DNA of 64,000 nucleotides from Kitagawia praeruptora (taxonomy: Eukaryota > Streptophyta > Magnoliopsida > Apiales > Apiaceae), in the NCBI GenBank assembly GCA_037693485.1, contig CM075344.1, positions 96,755,001 to 96,819,000 on the forward strand, given 5' to 3'. A model generated the notes under the pieces. The model was not told the DNA's origin and did not search any database. It saw only the letters and a program-made list of their open reading frames with translations. The position numbers and the translations under genes are program-made. Shown piece by piece: positions 49,675 through 61,155 of the stretch. How positions within the stretch are numbered: position 1 is the first letter of the stretch; each line of letters opens with the position of its first letter.

Positions 49675-50293
49675 TACTTGGAATCACACCACGGATTAGT
49701 ATTTTATTTTTCTTCCAGAGATTAAAGCACCGTGGGGAGAAAACAACACAATGCAGTCCCGCCTTCTCTTTCAACATTTTTTTTTATTTTACATGTCCTA
49801 AAAGTCATATCGTGCACCAAGGAATTTTTATTCATCTTGTGGGTAGAGTAACACTTCTTGTTGAGCCTAAAAATTTTCTACAAAACTTCACACCAAATTC
49901 ATCAAGGCATCATGGGGAGGAAAAAAATAAATAAAATAAAATAAATAAAAATAAAATAAAATAAATAAAAATAAAATAAAAATAAAAATGTACTAACCTT
50001 ACAAGATCATGAGTTGCCTTCCAAGAAGCGCTTGTTTAACGTCATTAGCTCGACGCCTTGAATACTTTTGATTATTATGATGGAAATTTCGAAACCATCT
50101 CGAATGGTCCGAGTGCAACATCTACCTCAATCATACTTTTTTTGTGAAATTTAATTCCTAGAACTTGTTCTTTCTTTTCTTCGATTATAGCACCCACATC
50201 ATGAGTATAGCCTTTACTCTCTTGAACAAACTCTTTCGTATTATCTACCACATACGACTTTGCTTCAATATATATATAAGGCTCTTTCTTTGC
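49675..50293 (-). other. Non-coding part of element D after the protease
   Basis: Contains the Athila post-coding motif (50013-50031 on the minus strand) and an AATAA microsatellite (49920-49988). The protease stop at 50294 is followed almost directly by this region, so reverse transcriptase and integrase are missing rather than displaced. Confidence 0.65.
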
Positions 50294-50487
50294 TTAGTTG
50301 AGATCAAACTCAACCTTTTCTTCATCTACGTTCAATGTAAGCTTACCATCTCTCACATCTATTTTGATTCCAGCTGTAGCTAAAAATGGCCTTCCCAAGA
50401 TAATGGGAATATTTTCATCTTCATCCATCTCCAAAACCACGAAGTCGCATGGAATAACAAATTTATCCACTTTGACCAAAACATCTT
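50294..50487 (-). pseudogene. C-terminal half of the element D protease
   Basis: Continues the protease split by element F. The part IPIILGRPFLATAGIKIDV is the flap and C-terminal region of an Athila aspartic protease. The frame joins that at 61156 exactly when F and one copy of ATCTT are removed. It ends at a stop at 50294 instead of running into reverse transcriptase. Confidence 0.8.
50483..50487 (+). other. Target site duplication of element F (ATCTT)
   Basis: ATCTT at 50483-50487 and 61156-61160, flanking both LTRs of F. Confidence 0.92.
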
Positions 50488-50983
50488 TGATATGGGCTAA
50501 AAGTAAGCCCTAAAGACACATTTAATGTGGCATTAAATGGACCCAATATGGTCAAAACGTGGGGCCCACTAGATGGGCCCAAACCCTATTTACAATATTA
50601 ATTTCGTAATTAATATTAGGGGTAATTACCAGCTCAGCAATAAGAGTTAGATAAGGTTATTACTCCTACCAAGCTTAGCTTCCAAGGCACATAATTCGAT
50701 ATGGGAACTGACTCCTACAAGGAAGGAGTCTAGAACCTTCCTCAAGGCGGTGACTTGCCCACCAAGTCACCTAATTCTACCACGATTCTAAGGCTTCTCA
50801 GCCTATATAAAGGGTCTGACCCCTCATTCTCAGAACTACGTCTTGGCTTGATTCTCAATAACGAGATACGTAGGCACTCTGTGAGGACCGATTAGTCTCG
50901 AACACGGAAACAGCCATTAAAGCACGAAGCTCACTAACCCTAGCATTAAATACAATTCGTAACCTAGTTTTTATTCCACAACA
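50488..50983 (+). repeat. 5' LTR of element F
   Basis: 496 bp, TGATATGGGC to CCACAACA. The TATA box TATATAAAG is at 50804-50812. Confidence 0.94.
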
Positions 50984-50984
50984 T

Positions 50985-51003
50985 TTGGCGCCGTCTGTGG
51001 GAA
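50985..51003 (+). other. Primer binding site of element F
   Basis: TTGGCGCCGTCTGTGGGAAG directly after the LTR. This form is common in Tat elements. The priming tRNA is not assigned here. Confidence 0.65.
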
Positions 51004-51016
51004 GAAGACATCAACC

Positions 51017-53733
51017 ATGGTTCAAACACGAAGGACACCAACAATTACCGAGCCTCTGCCACTCAGTTCTGCACCGCCCACCACGGATCCGGCGCCTCCG
51101 ACGACCGGGGCGATTGTTCAACATCAAGTTTCTCAACCTCTAGGGACAACGTCCCATGTTGAGAGTACGTTACCTCCGATCATTCAGACAAATCAAGGGA
51201 CCAATCCTCTTCAAGTGGTGGTTTCTCCCTTGGTTGTCGATCCTAACAACCCCCCACATGGGGTCCAGATCCATACTACGGATCTCCCTGTGAACACCAA
51301 CCCAATGTATGGATTGCCTAACTACTCTCCTACTCAAGGAGCTGGACCTAGTGGCCACGCCTTGCAGATCCGAGATCGAGAATACTATGACTACTTGTAA
51401 TATATTTTAGGAAGGGGGTGTTACACTACTCCGACCCCTATACTGAGGATTCATCGTCTGACGATGATGATCGTGATGAAGCCCCGAGAAGGCGACGTGT
51501 TAGTAGAGAACCAAGAAGGAGAACACAAACTATCCATGATGGACCCCCATTGATAGCTGCTGAGAGAATCAAGGCTTATGAGGCTGAGATTCTAAGGATA
51601 AAGGAAGATATTGCAAGGGAACAAGCTAGGCTGAATCAAACTCAACCTCCTCCAACCTCAGGACCGATTCCCGTCATAGACTTAGAAAGACCTTCAAGAA
51701 GGCAGAGAATGGCTGATGCCCCAACTGGAAGAACAACGAGGGTGGAAACCCCCAAAAGAAACCCCAAGGATCTGATGCCACTTGGGGATCCTGACGATCC
51801 CACACCCCCGTTTACTGAGGAGGTGATGAATGCTCGTATCTCGAAAAAGTTCAAGATGCCGACAATTAAAGCTTATGATAGAACGGGTGATCCCGCAAAC
51901 CACGTTATAACATTCTCAAACGCACTGCTGTTGCAGCCTGCAAGTGACGCTTTGAAGTGTAGGGCATTCCCTCAAACCCTGTCGGGTATGGCTCAAAGAT
52001 GGTACAGCCGGTTGCCTACAAACTCGATCGCCTCTTTTAAAGAGTTAAGTGCTGCCTTTGTTAGCCAGTTTATCAGCGGGAGAGTGCATGAGAAAAGTTC
52101 TACATCTCTTATGTATGTGGTGCAAGGAAAGAATGAGAATCTGAGAGACTACCTTAAGAGGTTCACCAAGGAGACTTTGAACATCACTGATCTGGAAAAT
52201 AAGGTGGCAATGGTAGCCTTGGAGCATGGCACCACCGACCTATACTTTAAAAGGTCATTGGCGAAGCATCCTCCTGAGAATGTGGCTGAGCTCCAGCGAA
52301 GGGCTGACAAGTATATCAAGGCTGAGGATAGTATAAAGAAGGAGGCCACAGTGAGCAATGGTCGAGGTAATAGTGATACAAAGAAGAGGAAGCAGGATCA
52401 GGAGTATGATGCTAGGGACAAGTATCCCCATACTAGCAAAGACTCTGAATCAGTACCAAAAAAGAATTTTGGACCGAGGTTTTTTGACTATGCAAGGTTG
52501 AATGCTCCTAGGAGTCAAATCTTGCTAGAGATTGAGAAAGATAAGGATTTTCGATGGTCGAAGCCACTCAAGGGTGACCCCGCAAAGAGAGATAAGGAGC
52601 AATACTGTAGGTTCCACCGAGATGTGGGGCATAATACAAATGATTGTAGGCAGTTGAAGGATGAAATTGAATTCTTGATCCGCAAGGGAAAGTTGAATAA
52701 ATTCACTAAGGGTGAAGATCGTGGAACCCAAAGAAGGGACTACGATAGGAGAGACAATGACAGAAGAGATAATGATCGTGATCGTAACACGCAGCCCCGA
52801 GGGCCAGTTATCAACATGATTTGGGGAGGCCAGACAGCGGCCGGAACAACTCGAAACTCTCAAAAGGCATATGCCAGGAAGGTGATGCACATCGTGGGAG
52901 AGGCCCCGAAGCATGCTAGAACTGAAATCGTAATTGGTTTTGATGATTCTGATCTTGAAGGGGTGAAGTTCCCCCATGATGACCCGTTGATTATAACCCC
53001 TGTGATTGGGAACTCAGAAGTGAAGCGAGTCTTGATAGACAATGGAGCTTCTGTTGATATTCTGTTTCATGATGCGTTTGTAAAGATGGGATACACCGAC
53101 TCTCAACTTACCCCAACCAATATGCCAATCTACGGATTTAATGGGGTAGAGTCCAAGGTTGAAGGAACTATTCAGTTACCCATGACTATTGGGCAAGAAC
53201 CTAAGGAGGCTACCCAGATGCTGAATTTTCTGGTGATTAAGGCATCCTCGACTTATAATGCAATCCTTGGAAGGACTGGACTTCATGCGTTCAAGGTTGT
53301 AGCCTCAACCTACCATATGAAAATCAAGTTTCCAACCCGGAACGGTGTTGGAGAACAAAAGGGCGATCAGAAAATGGCAAGAAGTTGTTATGTATCTGCA
53401 TTGAGAGCTGATGGAGTCGGGGGGCAGGTACTCCCAATTGAAGACATGGATGTCCATGGTGATGATGAACACCGAGGGAAGCCAGCAAAAGATTTGGTCC
53501 CCATACCCCTAGAGTTGGGCGACCCTGAGAAAGTTACTTATATAGGAGCTTCACTAAAGGAACCCTTGAAGGGCAAATTGACGACCTTCTTGCAAGAAAA
53601 CAGTGACGTGTTTGCTTGGACTGCAGCTGACATGCCTATGATTGATCCCCAATTCATAACTCACAAGTTGAATGTTGATCTTGGGCGGAAGACAATAAAG
53701 CAGAAGAAGAGAAATTTTGCTCCTGAAAGGTAG
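51017..53733 (+). pseudogene. gag-pro: gag-protease of element F, with start of reverse transcriptase
   Basis: ATG 51017 opens a Pro/Thr-rich N-terminus. The frame stops at 51398-51400 and continues in another frame from about 51410. The retrotransposon-gag domain is at about 51870-52100 (WYSRLPTNSIASFKELSAAF). A Tat-type zinc knuckle, C-x2-H-x4-H-x4-C, is at about 52605-52650. A basic Arg/Asp repeat tract follows at 52735-52800. The protease active site, LIDNGASVDIL, is at about 53031-53063. The linker to reverse transcriptase ends at a TAG (53731-53733) that probably replaced CAG. The frame continues unchanged beyond it. Confidence 0.9.
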
Positions 53734-54974
53734 GAGGCCATTAAACAAGAAGTTGACAAGCTCTTAGAGGCTGGGTTTATTGAAGAAATTCAGTTTCTCG
53801 AATGGTTAGCAAACCCTGTAATGGTCAAGAAAGCGAATGGGAAGTGGAGGATGTGTATAGACTTCATTGATTTGAATGATGCATGTCCGAAGGATTGTTT
53901 TCCCCTACCAAGGATTGATATGATGATAGATGCCACAGCTGGACATGAGATGTTGAGCTTCATGGATGGGTTCAGCGGCTACAATCAGATTAAGATGCAC
54001 AAGGATGACATCCCTAAGGTATCTTTCATAACTGACTTTGGTGTTTTTTGCTATCTTGTTATGGCTTTTGGTCTAAAGAATGCAGGAGCTACTTACCAAC
54101 GACTGGTGAATAAGATATTCGCCCATCTGATTGGAAAAACCATGGAGGTCCATGTTGATGACATGTTAGTCAAGAGCCTACTCAAGGCATATCACATTAA
54201 GCACCTCAGAGAGGCATTTGAAGTGCTGAGGCACCACAAGATGATGTTGAATCCAGCCAAGTGTGCTTTTGGCGTTGGATCTGGAAAGTTTTTGGGTTTG
54301 ATGGTTTCGAAAAGAGGCATAGAGGCCAATCCCGACAAGATCAAAGCAATCTTAGACATGGAACCACCCCGTTCTGTGAGGGACGTACAGAAGTTAACCG
54401 GCAGAGTGGCCGCCCTAGGGAGATTCATCTCCAAGTCTGGTGATAAGTGCTTGCCTTTCTTTCAGGCCTTAAAGAAAGTGAGAAATTTTTAGTGGACTAC
54501 AGAAAGCCAAGAGGCCTTTGAGCAGCTGAAAAAATACATGGCTGAGGCCCGTTGTTGGCCAAACCAATCCCTGGGGAGACTCTCTACTTATACATGGCAG
54601 TATCTAAGCAAGCATTAAGTGCTGTTCTTGTTAGAGAAGAGAAAAAGGTTCAGAAACCTATTTATTATGTGAGCAAGGTTTTGCATGGAGCTGAGTTGAA
54701 TTACTCAACTATAGAGAAGTTTGCATTGGCTTTGGTAACGGCCTCGAGGAAGCTATGACCATACTTCCAATCGCACAAAATTGAAGTCCTAGCGGACCAG
54801 CAGTTAAGGAACATATTGCATAGCCCAAAGGCCAGTGGAAGGCTAATCAAATGGGCCATAGAGCTTGGAGAGATTGATATCAAGTATAAGCCTCGGACAA
54901 CCATCAAGGCTCAGGCATTGGCTGACTTCGTGGTTGAATGAACCATTAAAAATCAAGAAGTCGGGGGGTAGGCG
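53734..54974 (+). pseudogene. pol: Reverse transcriptase and first RNase H region of element F
   Basis: In frame with the upstream ORF until 54490. Reverse transcriptase motifs: KWRMCIDFIDLNDACPKD, SFMDGFSGYNQI and the catalytic VHVDDML (about 54151-54172). Stops are at 54490-54492, about 54756 and 54936. There is a frameshift at about 54545. The region 54552-54935 (YYVSKVLHGAELNYSTIEK, then ADQQLRNIL) is the original gypsy RNase H or connection domain, degenerate as usual in Tat elements. Confidence 0.9.
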
Positions 54975-55742
54975 ATGATAACCACCCCTGAGAATGGAGA
55001 TAAAGATGAAGAACTGGTAGTTGATCAGAAGGAATATTGGGTGCTCTATTTTGATGGAGCATCAAAAACAAAATCTAGTGGTGCAGGTTTGGTTTTGCAA
55101 AGCCCCGATGGGTTCATAATTGAGTATGCTTTGAAGTTGGATTTTCCTACTACCAACAATGAAGCTGAGTATGAGGCATTGATAGCCGGATTGGGTTTGG
55201 CTAGAGTCATGAGGGTCAAGAACCTCAAAGTGTGTGGAGATTCAAGACTGGTAGTCTCACAAGTGAATGGCGAATTTGAGGCCAAGGATGAGATTATGGC
55301 AAAATACCTGAGAGTCGTGAAAACTGTTATGACTCAGTTTGAGGAATGCTATGTTGAGCACATTCCAAGAGAAGAGAACGTTAAGGCCGATGCCTTGTCT
55401 AAATTTTCTTCTTCTGAAATCGAGAACTATGCAGGGAGTGTTTACTTCCAGGTCTTGAAGGCCCCGACCGTCAACTCTAAGTTGGTAGCACCAATTGATG
55501 TAGGAGGTTGCTGGATTGATCCTATCAAAGCTCACCTTAAAACTGGATGGCTCCCTGACAATTCCCTGGAGGCACGAAAGCTCTCAGTAAGAGCATTGAG
55601 ATATGCCTTGATCGAAGGCCTCCTATACAAGAGATCGTTTGTTATACCATACTTGAAGTGTTTGAGGCCCCAAGAGGCAAAAGAAGCATTGGAAGAAGTT
55701 CATGAAGGGATCTGTGGGCAACACTTGGGGGCAGAGTCCTAG
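54975..55742 (+). pseudogene. Second RNase H of element F
   Basis: A separate RNase H with catalytic-type motifs YFDGAS, NNEAEYEAL, CGDSRLVV and NVKADALSKF, in the order D-E-D-D. Tat elements acquired this extra domain beside the original one, which lost activity. It is followed by the start of the integrase zinc domain (VHEGICGQH). A frameshift near 55735 breaks the link. Confidence 0.85.
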
Positions 55743-56743
55743 CTCACAAGATCACGCGACTGGGATTCTATTGGCTAGAGATGTTGGCCGATGCGCAGAA
55801 TTATGTTAAGAAGTGTGACAGATGCCAAAAGCACGTTCCAATTGTAAGGCAGCCGCCTGAGATGTTAACGTCAGTCAGCTCTCCCATCCCATTTGCAATG
55901 TGGGGGATGGACATACTTGGTCCTTTCCCTATGGCTTCAGCACAAAGGAAGTTTCTGATAGTCTCCATTGACTACTTCACCAAGTGGATCGAGGCTAAGC
56001 CTCTAGCCAAGATAACCACCAAACAAGTTGCCCAGTTCTTTTGGGAGAACATAATTTGTAGGTATGGAATCCCGCGAATCCTTGTGACGGATAATGGGAC
56101 GCAGTTTAACAATGAGGAGTTCAAGAAGTACTGTGAGGAAAACGTTATTGAGCTTCGATTTACTTCAGTAGCACACCCGCAAGCTAATGGACAGGCCGAG
56201 GTAGCCAATCGAATCATCCTTGATGGACTAAAAAAAAGGGTCGAACGCTCAAGGAACACCTGGGTGGATGAGTTGCTGCCTATACTCTGGGCTTATCGCA
56301 CTACTTGTAAGGTGACCACCGGAGCAACCCCGTTTCTGCTGGCTTATGGAGCCGAGGCAGTTGTGCCACTAGAGATTATGCATGCATCACCTCGACTTGA
56401 GGCATTTGAACCAGAGACTAATGAAGAGGGTACGAGACTCGCCCTAGACCTGATTGATGAAGTCAGGGACGAGGCAAATGCTAGAAATGCGGAGCATCAA
56501 AAGAAAGCATCCTTCTATTACAACCACAGGGTTAAGGAAAGGTTCTTCCAGCAAGGTGACTTAGTTCTAAGGAAGATCGAGGCTTCTGGAGTTGGCCAGA
56601 AGGAAAAACTAGCCCCTAACTGGGAAGGGCCGTATCGAGTCAAGAAGACGTTGGGATGAGGATCATACAAGTTGCAGACCTTGGACGGGGTTGAGGTGCC
56701 CCGTACTTGGCATGCCTTGAACCTCAAAGTTTATTATGTTTAA
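55743..56743 (+). pseudogene. int: Integrase of element F
   Basis: Zinc domain end CDRCQ at about 55817. Catalytic core with D in MWGMDILGP, D in VTDNGTQFN and E in ANGQAEVANR (DDE triad, all present). The C-terminal part ends in LAPNWEGPYRVKK. A TGA at 56657-56659 interrupts the last 28 codons, which continue in frame to TAA 56741-56743. Confidence 0.9.
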
Positions 56744-57152
56744 GCTATCCTAGCAAGGACTTAACTTTTTATCTATCTATTAAGAGAAGTAGAAATATGG
56801 TTCGATGAAACCATTTCAGGGCTTAACGCCCCGAGTAGGACAATAATAAGTTATGTAAGGGCTGAGCCCATTTTGAATTATTAATGCAAGTTTGTTTTCC
56901 TTCAATGATTCTGTGATTTTCTTTATGTACCAAGCACCTGTTGAGTGTAAGTCTAGAAAGACCAAGTACCGAAAGCAAGTAAACAGACAAAAAAGGAAAA
57001 CAAGCGCATAAATAAAGACCCCGAAGGGCCAACAGTTAAGTTACATCACTTGAGCAAATAAAAGTTTGATCCCGAAGGACCTTGGTTGAAAGCTAGAAAT
57101 ATAAAGCCACACGCGGCTAATAAGGCCATGCAAGGCCACAAACCAACTCCAG
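56744..57152 (+). other. Spacer between integrase and antisense ORF in element F
   Basis: About 400 bp, no coding frame. It separates the convergent ends of pol and the antisense ORF. Confidence 0.5.
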
Positions 57153-59259
57153 CTACTCCTCTGCAGACTCCTCCTCGCCGCTCTCCTCCTCCCCGCTCTC
57201 CTCCTCCGAGTCTTCACCGGAGTCATTGTCAGGCTCGTCCACAACCATAGGTTGAACCACAGCAACTCCGGCCCCTTCTTTTTCAGAGGATGAATCAGAA
57301 GAAGAACTGCCCTCGTTTCGGATCAATCTCTTGCCAGGGATTGGTTGTCGAACCACTCCAACTTTCCTTGCTGGCGGGGGTTTCTTCCCGCGAGAGCTAG
57401 AAGAGGATGAGTCTTGGCTAGCAACTTGGACAACTCCCTTAGAGTTGGATCCAGAACGTCGATGACTGCCCTTGGAGCCAGATCCTGATGTCTGAGGAAC
57501 AACTTTAGTTCCCGAACCAGAAGCTAGGTTAGCCGGGTTGACACCCTAGTTAGGGCAAGGAAAATCAGCCGGGTTGACAATAGAAGGATGCCTATGGCTC
57601 ACAACATTTATCGCCTTATCCCAACCAACAGACATGTTGTAGGGGCGCACCTCATCGTCATGTTCATCTATGAATCTCAGAAACTCTTCAGAATTATGAT
57701 AGCCTTTAATCACCTTTTTAGCATCATCCATTCTCTTTCGAGCTAAAGAAGCAAGTTGCTTTCGGGTGGATAAGGCATTCGCTTCGGCGCGGGTAACCTG
57801 AGAATGTAGGTCATAAATCTCTTCCTTGAACCTTGCTGAATCAGTCGTCAAGGATATATTCTCATCCCTGAAAGCCAAGCCTTGGGTAGAAACAGCCTGG
57901 AAGTAGGCATTAGCCTGCAACGAAGAAATTGATAAGGTATGAGAAATTTGTAAAAAATAAATCACACCGAACTTACTAAAAAGGGTGTCATACCTGATAT
58001 AAGGCTTGAGCGCCCAGAAGCTGATTTTCGTTCATCTTGTCCCCGACATGTAAAGTCACCCTATCGGGAGGAGTGATTGAAAGCTTGGACCAGTCTAGAG
58101 CTAGGTCAGGACTCCCACAAACCGAGTCTTGTTCACATATACCCCATGATGGTATAAAAGGGGTCCTGGTAACCCCATCAGCATTTCGGGATCTTTTCCC
58201 GCCTTGGGAGCAACCTTCCAAGAAGTGAGGGATTCTAGGCTTAGTGGGATTCAGTAACTCTGCAGCCTTTTTCTTCATCCTTTGAGTCACAGTCGGTTGG
58301 TTTTGAGGACGACTGTCAATCTCCTCAGCAGCTGAAATGCAACAAGAAAAACATCGGAATAAGAACAAACAGAGGTCATAATATGGCTAAGTAAGACAAT
58401 TACCCTCAATGAAAAGAAAGCTAAGGCCAGACTCAATAAGATTATTTTCATTCAGAAAAGTCTTATAATGGGTACAACCATCATCAGCTAGGAGCTAATC
58501 TCGATCTAGTAACTCTGAAACCGTAAGTTCACACACGAAATGTGAACTATCTTCCACGTGTCTAAATCTCTTCACAAAGTAGTTGCCCCAATCACCACCT
58601 TCCCACTCAAGGATTACAAACTGTCTTTCCTAGAAATGTTGAGAATCTGGAAAAGAAAAGGGATTCACCATGTGCGGGAGTTTGGCTCAGTGTTGAAGGC
58701 TGATCCATCCCTTTTTGCAGTCAGTGGAGTTTTTGGCCCCGAAAATACTCTGAAACATTGTAGTAGACAAGGGAATTTTCAGCTGACGGCACCTTATTAT
58801 GAAAATAATGATGTACCTCCAGGCATTGGGATACAATTGACAAGGGTGAATTTGATACTCCGCCAACAATCTGATGATAAAATCGTCAACCGGAAATCTG
58901 AATCCAGCTTCTAGGGCACCCCAGGGAACACAAATCCTCTCAGGATGCTAGTTGCAAGTTCTGTCAGTTAGACTTGGAAGACGAACCATAATAGCATCTG
59001 GGAAGTAGTATGTTCTCCTGATCTCTTCGACATCTTTCTCCTTTAACTTGCATGGACTATAAAATGAATCTAAGCTTGCACTATTTGGAAACGCATCCCT
59101 CATGATGTTTAGCAGATCTAGTAAAGATTCAAATTTATGCTCAACATATGAAGGGGGTTTTATTTTTTCTTTACCTTTTGCTATCCTCATCTTGCTTCTC
59201 TTGGCGAATGCTTCCATCATAGAGACTGGGGGAGCAACTGGGCGGCTGTCTTCTGACAT
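57153..59259 (-). pseudogene. Spliced antisense ORF of element F (Tat aORF, Transposase_28-like)
   Basis: The minus-strand ORF begins at ATG 59259. Exons 59259-58404, 58331-57994 and 57914-57153 join in frame across introns with GT-AG ends (GTAATT...TTTCAG and GTATGA...TTGCAG), giving 651 codons. Five in-frame stops (58948, 58687, 58630, 58495, 57546) but no frameshift interrupt it. The N-terminal half (AEYQIHPCQLYPNAWR) resembles the putative gypsy-type transposon domain found in Tat antisense ORFs. The third exon holds a coiled-coil region (about 57750-57914) and a Ser/Lys-rich then Glu/Ser-rich acidic tail. Its function is unknown. In related elements it is conserved, so it probably helped the element when intact. 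Confidence 0.75.
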
Positions 59260-60640
59260 CTTGATCTAGAAACCTGAACTTGATCTTGAAACTTGATCCC
59301 CGATTGGGACTAAAAATCTACAAAGCTTAAGAACTTGAAAACTTTGAAATGAAGAAGTGAATGAAATGAAGGCCACCACTCTTCTTTTATAGAAGAAGCA
59401 TGACCTGCTGTGTCAGGTCGAAGTTCAGCTTGATTCGCGTTTACAGGTCATCTATCGTTTAAAGATGAAAAAAGGACAGAAATTGCTCGTTTTATACAGA
59501 AAGGATCGTTATAATTCATACAAATCGGAGAGAAACAGCTGATGTAATTGCTAAAGTTGCAGAACAAATGACCTTTGAAAGGCTAATTATGCTTAAAGAG
59601 TTAATTAAGAAGATCAGCCATAAGTACAAGGTTAGCAATGCTAATTGTTAACTAAGGAGAAATATCGTTAGAAGTCACGAATGACCAAACTGACGACTTG
59701 TGATCAAGATCAAGATTCTTGATCTTTAGGATCATGGATGGTTTTAGATCCTAGATCCCTGATAACTTGAGATCAAGATCAAGGTTCTTGATCCTGGAGG
59801 ACAACGAAGTCACGAATGACCAAAATAGTGACTTGAGATCAAGATCAAGATTCTTGATCCTCAAGACCACAGATGATTTTCAGGTCCGGGCATTTTAGCC
59901 AACCACCAGCTAGCCGACCACGACACCCGGAGGGCCATAGCCGACCACGAGGTGGCCGACCACGAAGCAGCCGACTGCCACGCCCGAGGGAGCAGTAGCC
60001 GACCACGAGACGGACGACCACCACACCCGGGGATGTGCCAGCCGACCACCAGCTGGCCGACCACCAACTGGCCGACCACCCTCCAGCCGACCATGGTTCG
60101 GCCGACCATGGTGTTTTAAGGCCCTTCGGCCGATCAGCAGGTAGCCGACCATAAGCTACCCGTTGATCCGGCCGATCACGGGTAGTTTGTGGTCCTAGAA
60201 CCCGACTTTTTCAGCAAACCTCGGATAGTTTTCAGACCTAGATCTCGACTTTTTCAGCGAATTTCGGATGATTTTCAGTACTGAAACGAGATTAATATTA
60301 GCACAGATTAGTGCCGATTAGCACAGATTAGTGTCGTTTAAGCACAGATTAGTGCCGTTTAAGCACAGACTAGTGCTGATTAGCACATATTAGCGCCGAT
60401 TAGTGCTGTTAGTGCCATTTTATGCCGTTTAACACTGTTTAAACGTTGTTTAAGGCTAATTAGCGCTGTATAGTGCCGTTTAACACCGTTTAGTGTCATT
60501 CAACATCATCGTAAATGCGTCGGTCGCTCCACGCTTTACGTAAAGATGATATTATTGAAAGTACTCGCGTAAGAGCAATAAACCCTGACCCAAGTCTCGG
60601 AAAGACCGTTAAAACTTCAAGGAAAACCTGATCAGTTTTC
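59260..60640 (+). repeat. 3' untranslated region of element F with three tandem arrays
   Basis: 59690-59880: repeats of GATCAAGATCAAGATTCTTG with inverted symmetry. 59890-60180: GC-rich array based on GCCGACCAC. 60290-60500: array based on GATTAGTGCCG and AGCACA. Frames across the middle array are repeat artefacts. Confidence 0.7.
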
Positions 60641-60644
60641 CTAG

Positions 60645-60659
60645 AAGTTGGGGGGCAAA
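60645..60659 (+). other. Polypurine tract of element F
   Basis: AGTTGGGGGGCAAA against the 3' LTR start. Confidence 0.65.
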
Positions 60660-61155
60660 TGATATGGGCTAAAAGTAAGCCCTAAAGACACATTTAATGT
60701 GGCATTAAATGGACCCAATATGGTCAAAACGTGGGGCCCACCAGATGGGCCCAAACCCTATTTACAATATTAATTTCTTAATTAATATTAGGGGTAATTA
60801 CCAGCTCAGCAATAAGAGTCAGATAAGGATATTACTCCTACCAAGCTTAGCCTCCAAGGCACAGAATTCGATATGGGAACTGACTCCTACAAGGAAGGAG
60901 TCTAGAACCTTCCTCAAGGCGGTGACTTGCCCACCAAGTCACCTAATTCTACTACGATTCTAAGGCTTCTCAGCCTATATAAAGGGTCTGACCCCTCATT
61001 CTCAGAACTACGTCATGGCTTGATTCTTAATAACGAGATACGTAGGCACTCTGTGAGGACCGATTAGTCTCGAACACGGAAACATCCATTAAGGCACGAA
61101 GCTCACTAACCCTAGCATTAAATACAATTCGTAACCTAGTTTTTATTCCACAACA
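60660..61155 (+). repeat. 3' LTR of element F
   Basis: 496 bp, 11 substitutions relative to 50488-50983. TATA box at 60976-60984. Confidence 0.94.

Larger units (their letters stand above)
50488..61155 (+). mobile_element. Element F: full-length Ty3/gypsy Tat-lineage retrotransposon
   Basis: Two 496-bp LTRs (11 substitutions, no net indel), ATCTT duplication, primer site, gag, protease, reverse transcriptase, first RNase H region, extra RNase H, integrase, an antisense ORF between integrase and the 3' LTR, tandem arrays and a polypurine tract. The extra RNase H and antisense ORF are hallmarks of the plant Tat lineage. All genes carry stops or frameshifts, so the copy is not autonomous now. 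Confidence 0.92.

Noticed and set aside
59861..60152. Trp/Gly-rich frames on the minus strand
   Set aside because: They are read-through of the GCCGACCAC tandem array, not genes.
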